Below, piece after piece: positions 41,900 to 51,156 of a stretch of DNA of 64,000 nt (its first letter is position 1; each line of letters opens with the position of its first letter). The translations under genes and the position numbers were made by a program. The notes under the pieces are model-generated. The model ran no database searches. It worked only from the letters and a program-made list of their open reading frames with translations, and was not told the origin of the DNA. Where the stretch lies: assembly GCF_015690355.1 (NCBI RefSeq), contig NZ_JADPRT010000015.1, positions 84,122 to 148,121 on the forward strand. The letters run 5' to 3'. Source of the stretch: Streptacidiphilus fuscans. Lineage in GTDB: Bacteria > Actinomycetota > Actinomycetes > Streptomycetales > Streptomycetaceae.

Positions 41900-42249
41900 G
41901 TGCTGCTGCGAGGTGTCCCGCTACCCGAAATCGAACGGCCCCCGACCAACAACAACGGCCGGGGGCGGCCTCCACAACCGACCCCCAACAGTGCAGTTCC
42001 CCGGAGCCGAGCCTCGTGGTGTTTGCCCATGGGAGCCGGCGGCGCGGCTACGACCCGCCGTGGTCAACGGTTGAGGAAGTTGAAGACCTGGCTTCTCAGA
42101 ACGAGAGCCAGGAGCGCTAGCTGAAGCTACGTTCGGTTGGGCTTCGGACCCCGGCCAAAGAGATTGCCGGGGCAAGCAGAAGCCGCCGGACCCTTCTGGC
42201 ACGGCTGTGGCACGACCCGAGTAGCGCCCGCCAGAGCTCGAACAATGAC
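41900..42249. other. Non-coding stretch in the small insertion
   Basis: Only overlapping short ORFs without conserved character are present. No RNA structure stands out until the terminator at 42250. Confidence 0.4.
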
Positions 42250-42293
42250 GAAGGGCCAGTTCGAGAGGCACACCGCCTCCGAGCTGGCCCTTC
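42250..42293. terminator. Terminator at right end of the small insertion
   Basis: GAAGGGCCAG (42250-42259) and CTGGCCCTTC (42284-42293) form the stem, extended by TCG/CGA pairing inward. Confidence 0.7.
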
Positions 42294-42323
42294 TCACGTC
42301 TCCGCGATCACTCGCGTCTGGAG

Positions 42324-42363
42324 CCCCTGTCGGGTTCGAACCGACGACCCCCGCTTTACAAGA
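42324..42363. other. attL: 40-bp copy of the tRNA-Thr 3' half
   Basis: The 40 bases are identical to 61638-61677 inside tRNA-Thr, running from the acceptor stem through the T arm to the anticodon loop (CCCCTGTCGGGTTCGAACCG at the left; GCTTTACAAGA at the right). This marks the left border of the large insertion. Confidence 0.9.
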
Positions 42364-42371
42364 TCAACATG

Positions 42372-42490
42372 GATCATGACGGCGCGTGATCGCTAATGCC
42401 GCGCGGTGCTGTTCCTGCAGGTCAGCACCGCGCGGACGATCGCGGTATCCACTCCGGGTTGCCCCGTGCTGGCACGTCCGCTCACGCATC
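42372..42490 (+). repeat. 119-bp direct repeat, copy A
   Basis: It starts GATCATGACGGCGCGTGATC and ends CGTCCGCTCACGCATC, and matches 44958-45076 over the same length with about 16 mismatches by hand alignment. It follows attL. The two copies bracket the AIPR gene. The rest of the stretch to 42777 holds only the AIPR leader. Confidence 0.85.
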
Positions 42491-42499
42491 GCTCACGCA
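42475..42499 (+). repeat. Candidate integrase arm-type repeat, left
   Basis: This 25-base sequence contains CGCTCACGCAT twice in tandem and is identical to 61528-61552 within the integrase 3' coding region, about 110 bp on the other side of the att core. A single CGCTCACGCAT also ends repeat copy B. Confidence 0.6.
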
Positions 42500-42777
42500 T
42501 CTGGGCCATCCCGGCACCGAGCGGGAGGCCATAGGATAGCACACACCTACTTCGGGGCAAGCGAGGCCTCGTCCGCAGAGCCTTCTGCAGCGCTACCGCC
42601 CAACCAAGTCTGCGTACGCTCGGTGTAAATTCGCTGCTACCAGAACCAACTTGACTGCACGACGGAGCGAAGCGCTTGACGTGCAGGCTCGCTGGCAAGC
42701 AATCTGAATCGCTGATGAGGCGTGGGCCTGTCCCTGCCACCGTCCCAGCACGGCCGCGAGCCGCCGACAGGAGCACA

Positions 42778-44856
42778 GTGACCGCTCTGCACGCCCAGCA
42801 GCTCGAACATGCCCTCGACGAGCAGTTCTCCGGGATCACTGCGGTTGACGATCTGTCTCGGTTCGAGGAGCGAATCCGGCGGAGCTCATTTCTCTCCCGC
42901 TCCTTGGCTGCCCTGGCGGTCCGCGAGTTCACCGGGTATTCGCTCGAGCGCTGCGCCGAGTTCGTGATCGACTCGTTCGGCGACCAGGGCATCGACGCAG
43001 TGGCGGTGGATCTCGCCTCGGAAGAGCCCCAGGTCTTGGTGGTGCAGGCGAAGTGGAGTAGCGACGGCACGGCCACCTTCTCTAAGAGCGCTGCACTTGA
43101 CCTGAAGAACGGCCTGGAACTGCTGATCGCCCGGGAGTACCAGCGCTTCAACGCCAAGCTGACACCGCTCATCCCGGACCTGGAACGGGCACTCAGCAAT
43201 CCGCGAGTCCAGATCACCCTGCTACCTGCCTGGGCAGGTAGCCAACCGATGGGGGCCGAAGCCCAGGACGTGCTCGCCCGGTTCTGTGACGAGTACGAGG
43301 ACTCACTGCGCCTGCGCACGCTGAGATTGCCGGACTTCATCCGCATCCTGCGCTCCGGAATCGCCGAACCTCGGATCAAGCTGAAGGCCGCAGCCTCGGC
43401 CGTCGATCTCAGTCCGTTCAAGGAGCCCATCCTGGCCTACCACGGCACCATCGGTGCCGCGGAGGTTGCGCGCTGGTACGAGGACAACCACCACCGGCTG
43501 TTCCAGCGAAACATCCGCAATCCGCTCGGTGTCACCGCGGTCAACCGCACGCTTGTGGAGACTCTTCGCAGGAGGCCCGAGTACTTCTGGTACTTCAACA
43601 ACGGGATCACGGTGCTGTGCGACAAGGTGATCACGGGCCCTCGGGGAGATCTGGAAATGGAGGGGGCAAGCATCGTCAACGGTGCTCAGACGGTCGCCTC
43701 CGTTCATGAGGCATACCAGCAAACCCCAGATGTCGTCGCACGCGCACGGATCGGCGTCCGCATCATCTCTTTGACAGACTGCCCAGAAGGTTTCGATCAC
43801 GACGTCACCCGGACGACCAACACCCAGAATAGGGTCGAGCCCCAGGATTTCATCGCCCTGGAGAAGGTGCAGCAGCAGCTCCGCGACGACTTCCTGCTGC
43901 GGCTAAGGAAAACGTACGTGCTGCGCCGAGGCGAAGAGGCCCCACAGACGCAGGACGACGGCTGCACCCTCAGAGAGGCAGCAACCGCGCTCGCCTGCGC
44001 TCACGCCGATGCCGAACTGTCCTTCCAAGCCAACGTGGACATCGACCTTCTCTGGGATCCGAAGCAGCATCACCGGCTATTTCCATTGCACCGCACGGAC
44101 GCCGTGAAGACCTGGCGCACCATCCTGGTGCTGCGGGAGATCGAGCGGCAGATCGACACACAACGCCCACAATGGGAGGGGCGCGCTGGCACACTCGCCG
44201 ACCTTGGGCGACTACTCATCGCTCACGTAACCTTCCGACGCCTGTCCCAAGGCTGGCAGGAGGTCCCGGAGGTCGACTGGCCAACAGTTCCTGCGAGCAT
44301 CCCCCAGCTCGTGGACACCACCGTAGCCACCTTGATCCACTGGATCGACACGGGCTACGGACCCAAGAGCCAGGTGAGCAGCATCTTCCGCAATGCTGAG
44401 CGATATTCGGCCGTCGCCAGTTCCGCACTGGTGACCCTGCAGGGCAACAATCAAGCGCCGGCCCTCTCACCGGAGTACCGCGCGTCCGAGCGGGAACAGC
44501 ACGCGCGGCAAGCCAACGCGGTCACGGTGATCTTTGAGAACAACGCACTGGAAGAAGGGACGCTCCTGGAGTTTCGCCCAGTCCCTGGCCGCGAACAGCA
44601 GCAGCTCACCCCTTGGCTCACGGCGGATGCGCGGCGGGCGCGTGCAACCTGGACTCGTCAGCGCCGCAATTGCCTTGTTTGGGCGGTGGATGGTGCCGCA
44701 TACTCACCGACTGGTCTGGCCCAGAAGATGCTGGTCGAGGCCGGTCACCAGAGCCGACCGCTTCAAGGCACGCGTCGCTGGTTCGTTCCACAGCGCGGCT
44801 CCCTAGTGGACATTGCCGACCGGTTGCGCCAGGAATCTGAAGAGGAGGAAGAGTGA
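42778..44856 (+). CDS. AIPR-family phage-resistance protein with Mrr-like N-terminus
   Basis: The product is 692 residues from GTG 42778, chosen because CAGGAG lies 5 bp upstream; an in-frame ATG at 42676 would add 34. The N-terminal third has SFGDQGIDAVAVD and VLVVQAKW, the D-x(n)-Q-x-K pattern of Mrr-like nucleases. The middle has the AIPR (PF10592) signature: LFQRNIRNPLG, YFWYFNNGITVLCDKV and IVNGAQTVASVHEAY, then DVTRTTNTQNRVEPQDF. The acidic tail ends EEEEE. AIPR proteins are linked to abortive infection. It lies first inside the large island, between 119-bp direct repeats. Confidence 0.85.
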   Translation: MTALHAQQLEHALDEQFSGITAVDDLSRFEERIRRSSFLSRSLAALAVREFTGYSLERCAEFVIDSFGDQGIDAVAVDLASEEPQVLVVQAKWSSDGTATFSKSAALDLKNGLELLIAREYQRFNAKLTPLIPDLERALSNPRVQITLLPAWAGSQPMGAEAQDVLARFCDEYEDSLRLRTLRLPDFIRILRSGIAEPRIKLKAAASAVDLSPFKEPILAYHGTIGAAEVARWYEDNHHRLFQRNIRNPLGVTAVNRTLVETLRRRPEYFWYFNNGITVLCDKVITGPRGDLEMEGASIVNGAQTVASVHEAYQQTPDVVARARIGVRIISLTDCPEGFDHDVTRTTNTQNRVEPQDFIALEKVQQQLRDDFLLRLRKTYVLRRGEEAPQTQDDGCTLREAATALACAHADAELSFQANVDIDLLWDPKQHHRLFPLHRTDAVKTWRTILVLREIERQIDTQRPQWEGRAGTLADLGRLLIAHVTFRRLSQGWQEVPEVDWPTVPASIPQLVDTTVATLIHWIDTGYGPKSQVSSIFRNAERYSAVASSALVTLQGNNQAPALSPEYRASEREQHARQANAVTVIFENNALEEGTLLEFRPVPGREQQQLTPWLTADARRARATWTRQRRNCLVWAVDGAAYSPTGLAQKMLVEAGHQSRPLQGTRRWFVPQRGSLVDIADRLRQESEEEEE

Positions 44857-44957
44857 TCTTGTTGCTCACCTGCGCAGCCAAAGAGGCACGCTGAGGGCAT
44901 CGGACCGACCGGCCATCGCCTCGCGATACCAAGCGCTGGAGGTGCTAGCCCCAGATA

Positions 44958-45076
44958 GATCATGACGGCGCGTGATCGCTAGTGCCGCGTGGTGCTGTTC
45001 CTGCTGGTCAGCGCCACGCGGCCGGTCGCGGTATCCTCTACGGGTCGCCTGCTATTAGCACGTCCGCTCACGCATC
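44958..45076 (+). repeat. 119-bp direct repeat, copy B
   Basis: Same length and orientation as copy A (42372-42490). It sits 102 bp after the AIPR stop and abuts the next gene's 3' end at 45090. The att core itself is not repeated next to it. Confidence 0.85.
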
Positions 45077-45089
45077 GGCTACGGGGGCG

Positions 45090-45899
45090 CTACTCTTCGG
45101 GGTTCCGGTCCGTCTGTGCAGCCAGCCACGTCTCCATACCCATGAGGTGTTCGCCCATTGCCCCGAGCGCCCCGGGGGAAACCGTGTAGAGCCTCGACAG
45201 GTTGGCTTGGTACAGCTCATATGCGGAATCCAGCTCCGCGGCCACTCGGACGGCATCCAGCAGGTGAGCGACTGCACTGTCGCGGTCCCCCGCTTCGACC
45301 GATGCCACCAGCTCTGGCCAGATCGACTCGCCGATCTCCTCGACGATCTCTCGGATGTTGTCAGCTGCCTTGCCGGCGAGGTTGCGCATGGCCTCCAGTT
45401 CGCGCTCGCCGCGGTCCGTTTCCCACTGATCGTCGCGCTGGCTGTCGTCCCAGTCCGTGTCACCCCAGAAGCTCTCCCAATCGCGAGCCCCATCGTCCAA
45501 CTCTTTGGCGTACTGAGCGTCCAACTGGGCCTGCGTAAGTCGCGGTGTACTGTCCGGATTCACCCCCTCTGCGAGTTTACGCGGCCATTTGTAGGAGGGA
45601 ACTGCGCTGTCGTCTCGGATGGCAGTCAGCAGGAGCACCGCATCCACCACCGAAAGAACCGTTCGTGGATCTACGAGCCCCCGCACCGAGTCGACGGACT
45701 GCTCGACGGCCATGAAGTCGTGTTCGGCGATCTGATTGTCCAGGTCGAAATGTGCTTCGCGGACAGCACTGCCGATGCTCTCGATCTCCTCGAGGTTCGC
45801 CGCGATCTCGTCGTCGAGTCGCTCTGCGATGGCCCGCAGCTCTCGGGCTTCCTCGACCTGCTGCTCCAGTTCGGCAACTTCCTTCGCCAGATCCCCCAC
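45090..45899 (-). CDS. Coiled-coil hypothetical protein
   Basis: The 269-residue, strongly acidic product has an N-terminal coiled coil (LAKEVAELEQQVEEARELRA, then RLDDEIAANLEEIESIGSAV) and a second helical region with DRGERELEAMRNLAGKAADN. GTG at 45899 was chosen because GGAGG precedes it by 5 bp; the frame stays open to a TTG at 46004. It is on the same strand as, and about 250 bp downstream of, the kinase gene, so it may be the kinase's partner or substrate. Family not recognised. Confidence 0.65.
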   Translation of the reverse strand: MGDLAKEVAELEQQVEEARELRAIAERLDDEIAANLEEIESIGSAVREAHFDLDNQIAEHDFMAVEQSVDSVRGLVDPRTVLSVVDAVLLLTAIRDDSAVPSYKWPRKLAEGVNPDSTPRLTQAQLDAQYAKELDDGARDWESFWGDTDWDDSQRDDQWETDRGERELEAMRNLAGKAADNIREIVEEIGESIWPELVASVEAGDRDSAVAHLLDAVRVAAELDSAYELYQANLSRLYTVSPGALGAMGEHLMGMETWLAAQTDRNPEE

Positions 45900-46145
45900 A
45901 TCACCCTCCAGATGAGCAATCCACAGATTCGGTTGTTGAGCCTGACCGCAACCATGGCTGTCATGGCTGCCGAGCACCGCCGACAGCAGCGGCGGCCCGC
46001 TCAACTCCTAGTTCATTTAGCCTGCTTGGTGACAGTCGCCTCGGCCGCCTCGGAGACCCGGCATACTCCCCCTTCACGACTGCTGCGGCGGGGTCGAGGC
46101 CGCGGAGGCCTGCGATCGGGGTCACCCGTCCAGGTCGTGAGCTGG

Positions 46146-47729
46146 TCAGTCGAGGTCAGGCGCGTCCGGGTCCAACCCGATCCGGAACAGGGTCTCCGCG
46201 ACCTCCTGGGTCAGCTCGTGCTCCTCTCCGTAGACCATGACCAGGTCGGCGTAGAGCGGCTCCAGCTGCCGCACCGCCTCGCGGACCCGGCCCTGGGCGA
46301 GAGTCAGTACGGCGACGCTGTGCCGCAGGTCGATCGCTTCCTCACTGACGTGGCTGTCTACCGCCGTGACCAGATCCAGCACATCCTGCAGTTCGTACGA
46401 CGCCTGTGTCACGTGCCCCAGCCCGGCCCGGCAGCGAGCCGCTTGCGCTCGGCATTCACGGGTGACCTTCGCCGTCGGACCCACAGTCCGCGCGTAAGCG
46501 ACGACCAGCTCCTCGAACTCCGGCAGCGCCGCCCGCAGGTCGTCGGCCATCCAACGGATCGCCGCTCGGCGCCGACGCAGCGCCAGCACCAGCCGGTTGT
46601 CGGAGCCCAAGGCCGGAACGGCCCGCTCGATCGCCTGCGTCAGCACGTCGACAGCCTGGGCATAGCGCTCCTCCTCCGCCAGGGCCAGCGCCTGCTCGTC
46701 CGCCTCCTTGACGGCCTGGCGCAGTGCGTCCGACTCTGGCTCGGGAATGGGCACGACGGGAGCCGGGGGCTGACCCTCAGTCGGGGCGGCCTCGGGACGC
46801 GGCCGCGGGGCGTACGGGCTGCGGTACAGCCCGGTCGGATCGGGCACACCGGACGGCCCTGCCTCCTGCGGTGCCGGGGCTGAGCCCGTCAAGGGCAGGA
46901 AGGGCAGCAGCCGGGCATAGACCTCCTGGGTGTCCGCGGGCCTAGCCTCTGGAGCCTTGCGGAGCAGCTCCAGCACCAGCGCCTCCAGCCCTGCCGGCAC
47001 CTCTGCCCGCAGCTCCCGCAGGGGTGTAGGCGGCGCTGAGATCTGCTGCTGCATGACGGCGAACTCACTTTCGCCCTGGAAGACCTGACGGCCGCAGAGC
47101 AGCTCGTGGAGGACGCAGCCGAGCGCGTACAGGTCTGTGCGCGGGCTGATCTGGCGGTCGAGCACCTGCTCCGGGGCCATGTAGGGGTGGCTGCCGAGGG
47201 CAGAGCCAGTGGCGGTCAGCTTGGTGACGTCGGTGCGCAGCAGCGAGGCGATGCCGAAGTCCAGCACCTTGACCGTGCCGTCGGTGGCGACCATAACGTT
47301 GCTGGGCTTCAGGTCGCGGTGCACCACGGGGATCTCGTGGGCGTACGACAGCACGGTGGTGATCTGCGCGGCGACGGCGACGGCCCAGCTGAGCGGCAGC
47401 GGGCGCTCGGGGTGGATGTAGCGGGCCAGCGAGGCGCCCTCGACCAGCTCCATAACCAGGAAGACCCGCTCGTGGTCGTCGCCGAGCACGGCGTCGTAGA
47501 CCTGCGGCACGCCAGGATGCTGGATCTTCGCGGTAATCCGGGCCTCGCGTCGGAACCGCTTCGCGAACTCCTCCGCCTCGCGCGGTCCGCCGACGACACC
47601 GCTGCGGATCCGCTTGATCGCGACAGGGCGGTCCAGGACCACGTCGTAGCCGCGCCAGACGTCGCCCATGCCGCCGTGGTCGAGTGCGGCGATGAGCTCG
47701 TAGCGGTCGTTGATCACGTTCTCCGGCAC
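46146..47729 (-). CDS. Soluble Ser/Thr protein kinase with TPR-like C-terminus
   Basis: The 527-residue product is a complete Hanks-type kinase: G-loop DHGGMGDVWRG, AIKRI lysine, catalytic VVHRDLKPSNVM (about 135), DFGIAS (about 157) and YMAPEQ. A Pro-rich linker (about 300-355) leads to helical TPR-like repeats (about 360-520: EERYAQAVDVLTQAIERAVP). There are no membrane helices or PASTA domains, so it is cytosolic and unlike housekeeping PknB. GTG at 47729 begins the conserved sequence. It lies downstream of hsdR on the same strand, inside the defence island. Confidence 0.9.
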   Translation of the reverse strand: MPENVINDRYELIAALDHGGMGDVWRGYDVVLDRPVAIKRIRSGVVGGPREAEEFAKRFRREARITAKIQHPGVPQVYDAVLGDDHERVFLVMELVEGASLARYIHPERPLPLSWAVAVAAQITTVLSYAHEIPVVHRDLKPSNVMVATDGTVKVLDFGIASLLRTDVTKLTATGSALGSHPYMAPEQVLDRQISPRTDLYALGCVLHELLCGRQVFQGESEFAVMQQQISAPPTPLRELRAEVPAGLEALVLELLRKAPEARPADTQEVYARLLPFLPLTGSAPAPQEAGPSGVPDPTGLYRSPYAPRPRPEAAPTEGQPPAPVVPIPEPESDALRQAVKEADEQALALAEEERYAQAVDVLTQAIERAVPALGSDNRLVLALRRRRAAIRWMADDLRAALPEFEELVVAYARTVGPTAKVTRECRAQAARCRAGLGHVTQASYELQDVLDLVTAVDSHVSEEAIDLRHSVAVLTLAQGRVREAVRQLEPLYADLVMVYGEEHELTQEVAETLFRIGLDPDAPDLD

Positions 47730-47776
47730 GCGGGTGCCCCCGTTCCTGCTGCTGGCATGGTCGTTGAAGCCCCGAC

Positions 47777-47809
47777 GGCCCGGAAGCTGGGGCTGGCGGC
47801 TTCCGGGCC
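47777..47809 (-). terminator. Terminator after hsdR
   Basis: Perfect 11-bp arms GGCCCGGAAGC and GCTTCCGGGCC lie 93 bp past the hsdR stop, separating the restriction operon from the kinase gene. Confidence 0.75.
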
Positions 47810-47901
47810 GAAGGCGTCGGCACAATTGACTCGTGCACCAAGTGTGGCGACTGTGGAGATCATTCGTCCAGAGTCTGAGCGGGCGTTCGAGCGCTCAGCG
47901 C

Positions 47902-50900
47902 TCAGGCCACGTCGTCCACGCCCTCCTCGCGGCGGATCATCCGCCATGCGGCCCGGCGGGCGCTGCGGTCCAAGCTGGACTTGAAGCCCCGATCCTGGGC
48001 GAAGTAGCGCTTGCCAAGATCGGTGACCACGCCGACGTACTCCTCGACCTTGTCCGCGAAGACCCGGTCGAAGACCTTGCCGAAGTTCTCCTCATCGTTG
48101 ACCACGGCCGCCTGGCGGACTTCAAGATCCTCCGTGGTGGCCTGCCAGGCAGGCAGCACGTCCTGCTCGGTGAAAGCGGTGCCGAACTTGTCGTTGAACC
48201 GCTCGATGAGCTCGGAGAGCAGCGACTTCTCGTCCTCCTTCACCCCGCCGGCGCCCTCGCCCACGTTGCGGATCAGACTCGCGCCCTCCTCGGTCAGCCC
48301 GAGGTCGTACTCGCCCGTGCGCTGCACTCGCAGGTGGCTCAGGTCGATGTCACCCACGTCCACCCCGCCGTCGGCGAGGCGAGGCAGCCGGTTGAGCAGA
48401 TGCCGCCCGTACAGGTGCAGGCGCTCCAGCTCGGCATCCTGGTAGCTGAGGATCTGGGCCACGAATCCGTACTTGCGGACGTAGTCGTTGAGGTCCGCGC
48501 GGAAGGCCTCGGCGGTCTGCCGGTCCTCCTCGTCGTCGCTGAACAGCAGCGCGGCGAAACGGTCAACGGAGGGGGCCAGCAGCCGGTACAGCTCGGCATG
48601 CAACTGCTCCCACTTCTTGGCCGAGCCGGCCGCGCGTTCCTGGGCCTCGAAGTATGCGGCCGCGAACTCGTCCATATCCTTGGCGGAGAGGATGTCCACG
48701 CCCATCACCCTGCTCTGCGCCTGGTAGAGCAGGTTGGGATCGGAGGGCAGCGTCTGCGCCTCCCTGAAGTAGGGGACGAAGGCGTCCTTGACCGCCTCGG
48801 CATCATTGACGAAGTCGAGGACAGCCAGATCGGCCTGGGTCTTCCGTTCCGCGGTGCGGTTGAGCCGGGAGAGCGTCTGCACGGCGGAGATGCCGGTCAG
48901 CGTCTTGTTGACGTACATCGTGGTCAGCAGCGGCTGGTCGAACCCGGTCTGGTACTTCTCGGCCACTATCAGGATCCGGAACTCCGGCTTGCCCGGCCCG
49001 CCGGCCTTCACCGCCTTGTCGTCGGCCCGGGTGTAGCCGAATGCCTTCGGCAGGCCGCTCTCTGAGAGGCCCCCGTTCTCCTTCGGCTCGGTGGTCTCCT
49101 CGCCCTCGTAGTTCAGCGTCCCGGAGAAGGCGACGAGCACGCCGAGGTCCGGGTAGCGGGTGTGGTAATCGCGATCCAGGATGTAGCTCTTGATCGCCCG
49201 GGACATCTGCACGGCGGACTGCCGTGAGGCCGTGACCACCATGGCCTTGGCTCGTCCGCCGAGCCTGCCGCGGGTGTGCGTGACGAAGTGCTCCACGATC
49301 ACCTGCGCGTGCTGGGCCACGGTGGAAGCGTGGGTCAGCGCGAAGCGGGCCAGGAGCGGGTTCGCCTTCGTCGGGTCGACCTCGCGCTCGGTGTCGTTCT
49401 GGTTGACCAGCTTGTAGTAGGTGTCGTAGGTGACGTAGTTGCGCAGCGGATCGAGGATGAAGCCCTCCTCGATCGCCTGCCGCATCGAGTAGGTGTGGAA
49501 CGGGCGGTACGTGGCCACACCGTCGATCTGCTCCAGCTCGCCGAAGAGTTCGAGGGTCTTCGACTTAGGAGTGGCGGTGAAGGCGAAGTAGGAGAGGTTG
49601 GCCGCCTGGGAGCGCTGCAGCGCGCGCTTCTTCAACTGCTGCTCGACCGTGACCGCGAGCTCCGACGCTCCCGCGTCCTCGTCGTCCGCGTCCAGGCCGA
49701 GGTCGCGCAGCGCGGCCCGGACAGCGGTCGCGGCGTCGCCGGACTGCGAGGAGTGCGCCTCGTCCACGACGATCGCGAACCGGCTGCCCTGGATCTCGGT
49801 CGGGTTCCGCTTGAGGTAGTCCAGCAGGGCCGGGAAGGAGTGCAGGGTGACCGTGATGATCTTTCCGGTCTGCTGCGAGAGCGCCTGTGCGAGCTGAGCA
49901 CCCTTGGCCCCGTGACTCTCGTCGATCTTCACGACCAAGCCAGCTGTCTGCTCGAAGCTGCCTACAGTCTCGCGCAGCTGCGAGTCCAGGTTCCGGCGGT
50001 CCGTGATCACGATTACCTTGTCGAAGACCGGCACGCCGGGCAGGAGCCCGGCGGCGCGGGCCTCGGGGTCGAGCGCGGCGGGGTCGGTGGGGGTGTGCAG
50101 GTCACTCAGGCGGTGGGCGAGCCAGCCGATGGTGTTGGACTTGCCGGAACCAGCGGAGGCCATCACGAGGTAGTTGTGCCCGGCGCCGTGGATCGCGGCG
50201 TGGGCGGCCAGCTTCTTGACGGCGTCCCACTGGTGGTAGCGCGGGAAGATCAGCTTGCTGGTGCTGCCGCCGCCGGAGGCCGGCTTCTCCTTGTGCACAT
50301 GGACGAAGCGATGGAGCAGGTCCAGCCAGTTGTCCCGCTGCCAGACCTGCTCCCAGAGGTAGGAAGTTGCGTAGCGGCCGGGGGTGGTGTGGGTGGGGTT
50401 GCCCTGACCGCCGGGCAGGCCGGGGCCGGACGAGCCCGTATTGAAGGGGAGGAAGAGAGTCTTGCCGCCGCGCAGCCGGGTGGTAACGAAGACCAGGTCG
50501 GGATCGATCGCGAAGTTGACGACGGAACGCTGCGCGAAGATCAGCTCACTGTCGTCGCGGTCCCGGCGGTACTGCTCCTTGGCCTGCTCGGCGCCCTGAC
50601 CGGTCAGCGGGTTCTTCAACTCGGCGGTGGCGACCGGGATGCCGTTGAGGAAGAGGGTGAGGTCGAGCCGCTTGCCATGGTCGGCCTGCTTGGTCGCGTA
50701 GGCCAGCTCGCGGACCACGGTCAGCCGGTTGGCGTGGTAGTCCGCGAGGGTCGACTCGTCCACGACCAGGTTGGGCCTGAAGTACGCGACCCGGAGATGG
50801 GTGCCGCGGTCCTTCAGACCGTCGTGCAGCACCTTCGTCAGCCCGACATCCTTGATCGCCTCCCCGAGCCGCTTGGCGAAGCCGAGCTGCGCAGCATTCG

Positions 50901-51096
50901 GGTCGCCCCCGTACTGCAGGTCCACCAGTTCGCCCCAGGCCTCGGCCTGAGTCGCGCCGATGAAGGTGAACAGCTCGTTGGTGTCCAGGCCAAGGTCGAC
51001 CCGGTAGTCCTGCGGCTGCACCTCCCGCCACCCACGCGCAGTCATGGCGGCGACGATGGCTTCGCCGAAGGCGGCTTCGGAGTGGATCGGCGGCAT
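47902..51096 (-). CDS. hsdR: Type I restriction endonuclease subunit R
   Basis: The 1064-residue translocating endonuclease has an N-terminal PD-(D/E)XK domain (LTLFLNGIPVATAELKN near 150-165), Walker A ASAGSGKSNTIGWLAHR (about 315), DEAH-type VVDEAHSSQSG (about 444), motif III YFAFTATPKSKTLELFG, and helicase domain 2 with ILIVAEKYQTGFDQPLLTTM and QTLSRLNRT. With HsdM and HsdS it cuts DNA lacking the host methylation pattern. All motor and nuclease motifs look intact. It starts 60 bp after the hsdS stop. Confidence 0.96.
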   Translation of the reverse strand: MPPIHSEAAFGEAIVAAMTARGWREVQPQDYRVDLGLDTNELFTFIGATQAEAWGELVDLQYGGDPNAAQLGFAKRLGEAIKDVGLTKVLHDGLKDRGTHLRVAYFRPNLVVDESTLADYHANRLTVVRELAYATKQADHGKRLDLTLFLNGIPVATAELKNPLTGQGAEQAKEQYRRDRDDSELIFAQRSVVNFAIDPDLVFVTTRLRGGKTLFLPFNTGSSGPGLPGGQGNPTHTTPGRYATSYLWEQVWQRDNWLDLLHRFVHVHKEKPASGGGSTSKLIFPRYHQWDAVKKLAAHAAIHGAGHNYLVMASAGSGKSNTIGWLAHRLSDLHTPTDPAALDPEARAAGLLPGVPVFDKVIVITDRRNLDSQLRETVGSFEQTAGLVVKIDESHGAKGAQLAQALSQQTGKIITVTLHSFPALLDYLKRNPTEIQGSRFAIVVDEAHSSQSGDAATAVRAALRDLGLDADDEDAGASELAVTVEQQLKKRALQRSQAANLSYFAFTATPKSKTLELFGELEQIDGVATYRPFHTYSMRQAIEEGFILDPLRNYVTYDTYYKLVNQNDTEREVDPTKANPLLARFALTHASTVAQHAQVIVEHFVTHTRGRLGGRAKAMVVTASRQSAVQMSRAIKSYILDRDYHTRYPDLGVLVAFSGTLNYEGEETTEPKENGGLSESGLPKAFGYTRADDKAVKAGGPGKPEFRILIVAEKYQTGFDQPLLTTMYVNKTLTGISAVQTLSRLNRTAERKTQADLAVLDFVNDAEAVKDAFVPYFREAQTLPSDPNLLYQAQSRVMGVDILSAKDMDEFAAAYFEAQERAAGSAKKWEQLHAELYRLLAPSVDRFAALLFSDDEEDRQTAEAFRADLNDYVRKYGFVAQILSYQDAELERLHLYGRHLLNRLPRLADGGVDVGDIDLSHLRVQRTGEYDLGLTEEGASLIRNVGEGAGGVKEDEKSLLSELIERFNDKFGTAFTEQDVLPAWQATTEDLEVRQAAVVNDEENFGKVFDRVFADKVEEYVGVVTDLGKRYFAQDRGFKSSLDRSARRAAWRMIRREEGVDDVA

Positions 51097-51156
51097 GGTG
51101 CGGTACCTCGTTTCGGGGTGGCGGGGCGGGGCAGGTGCGACAGAAAAGGGTTTGCG

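Noticed and set aside
42366..45080. CRISPR array suggested by repeated blocks
   Set aside because: Only two 119-bp copies 2.6 kb apart with a gene between; no short regular repeats or cas genes in the window.
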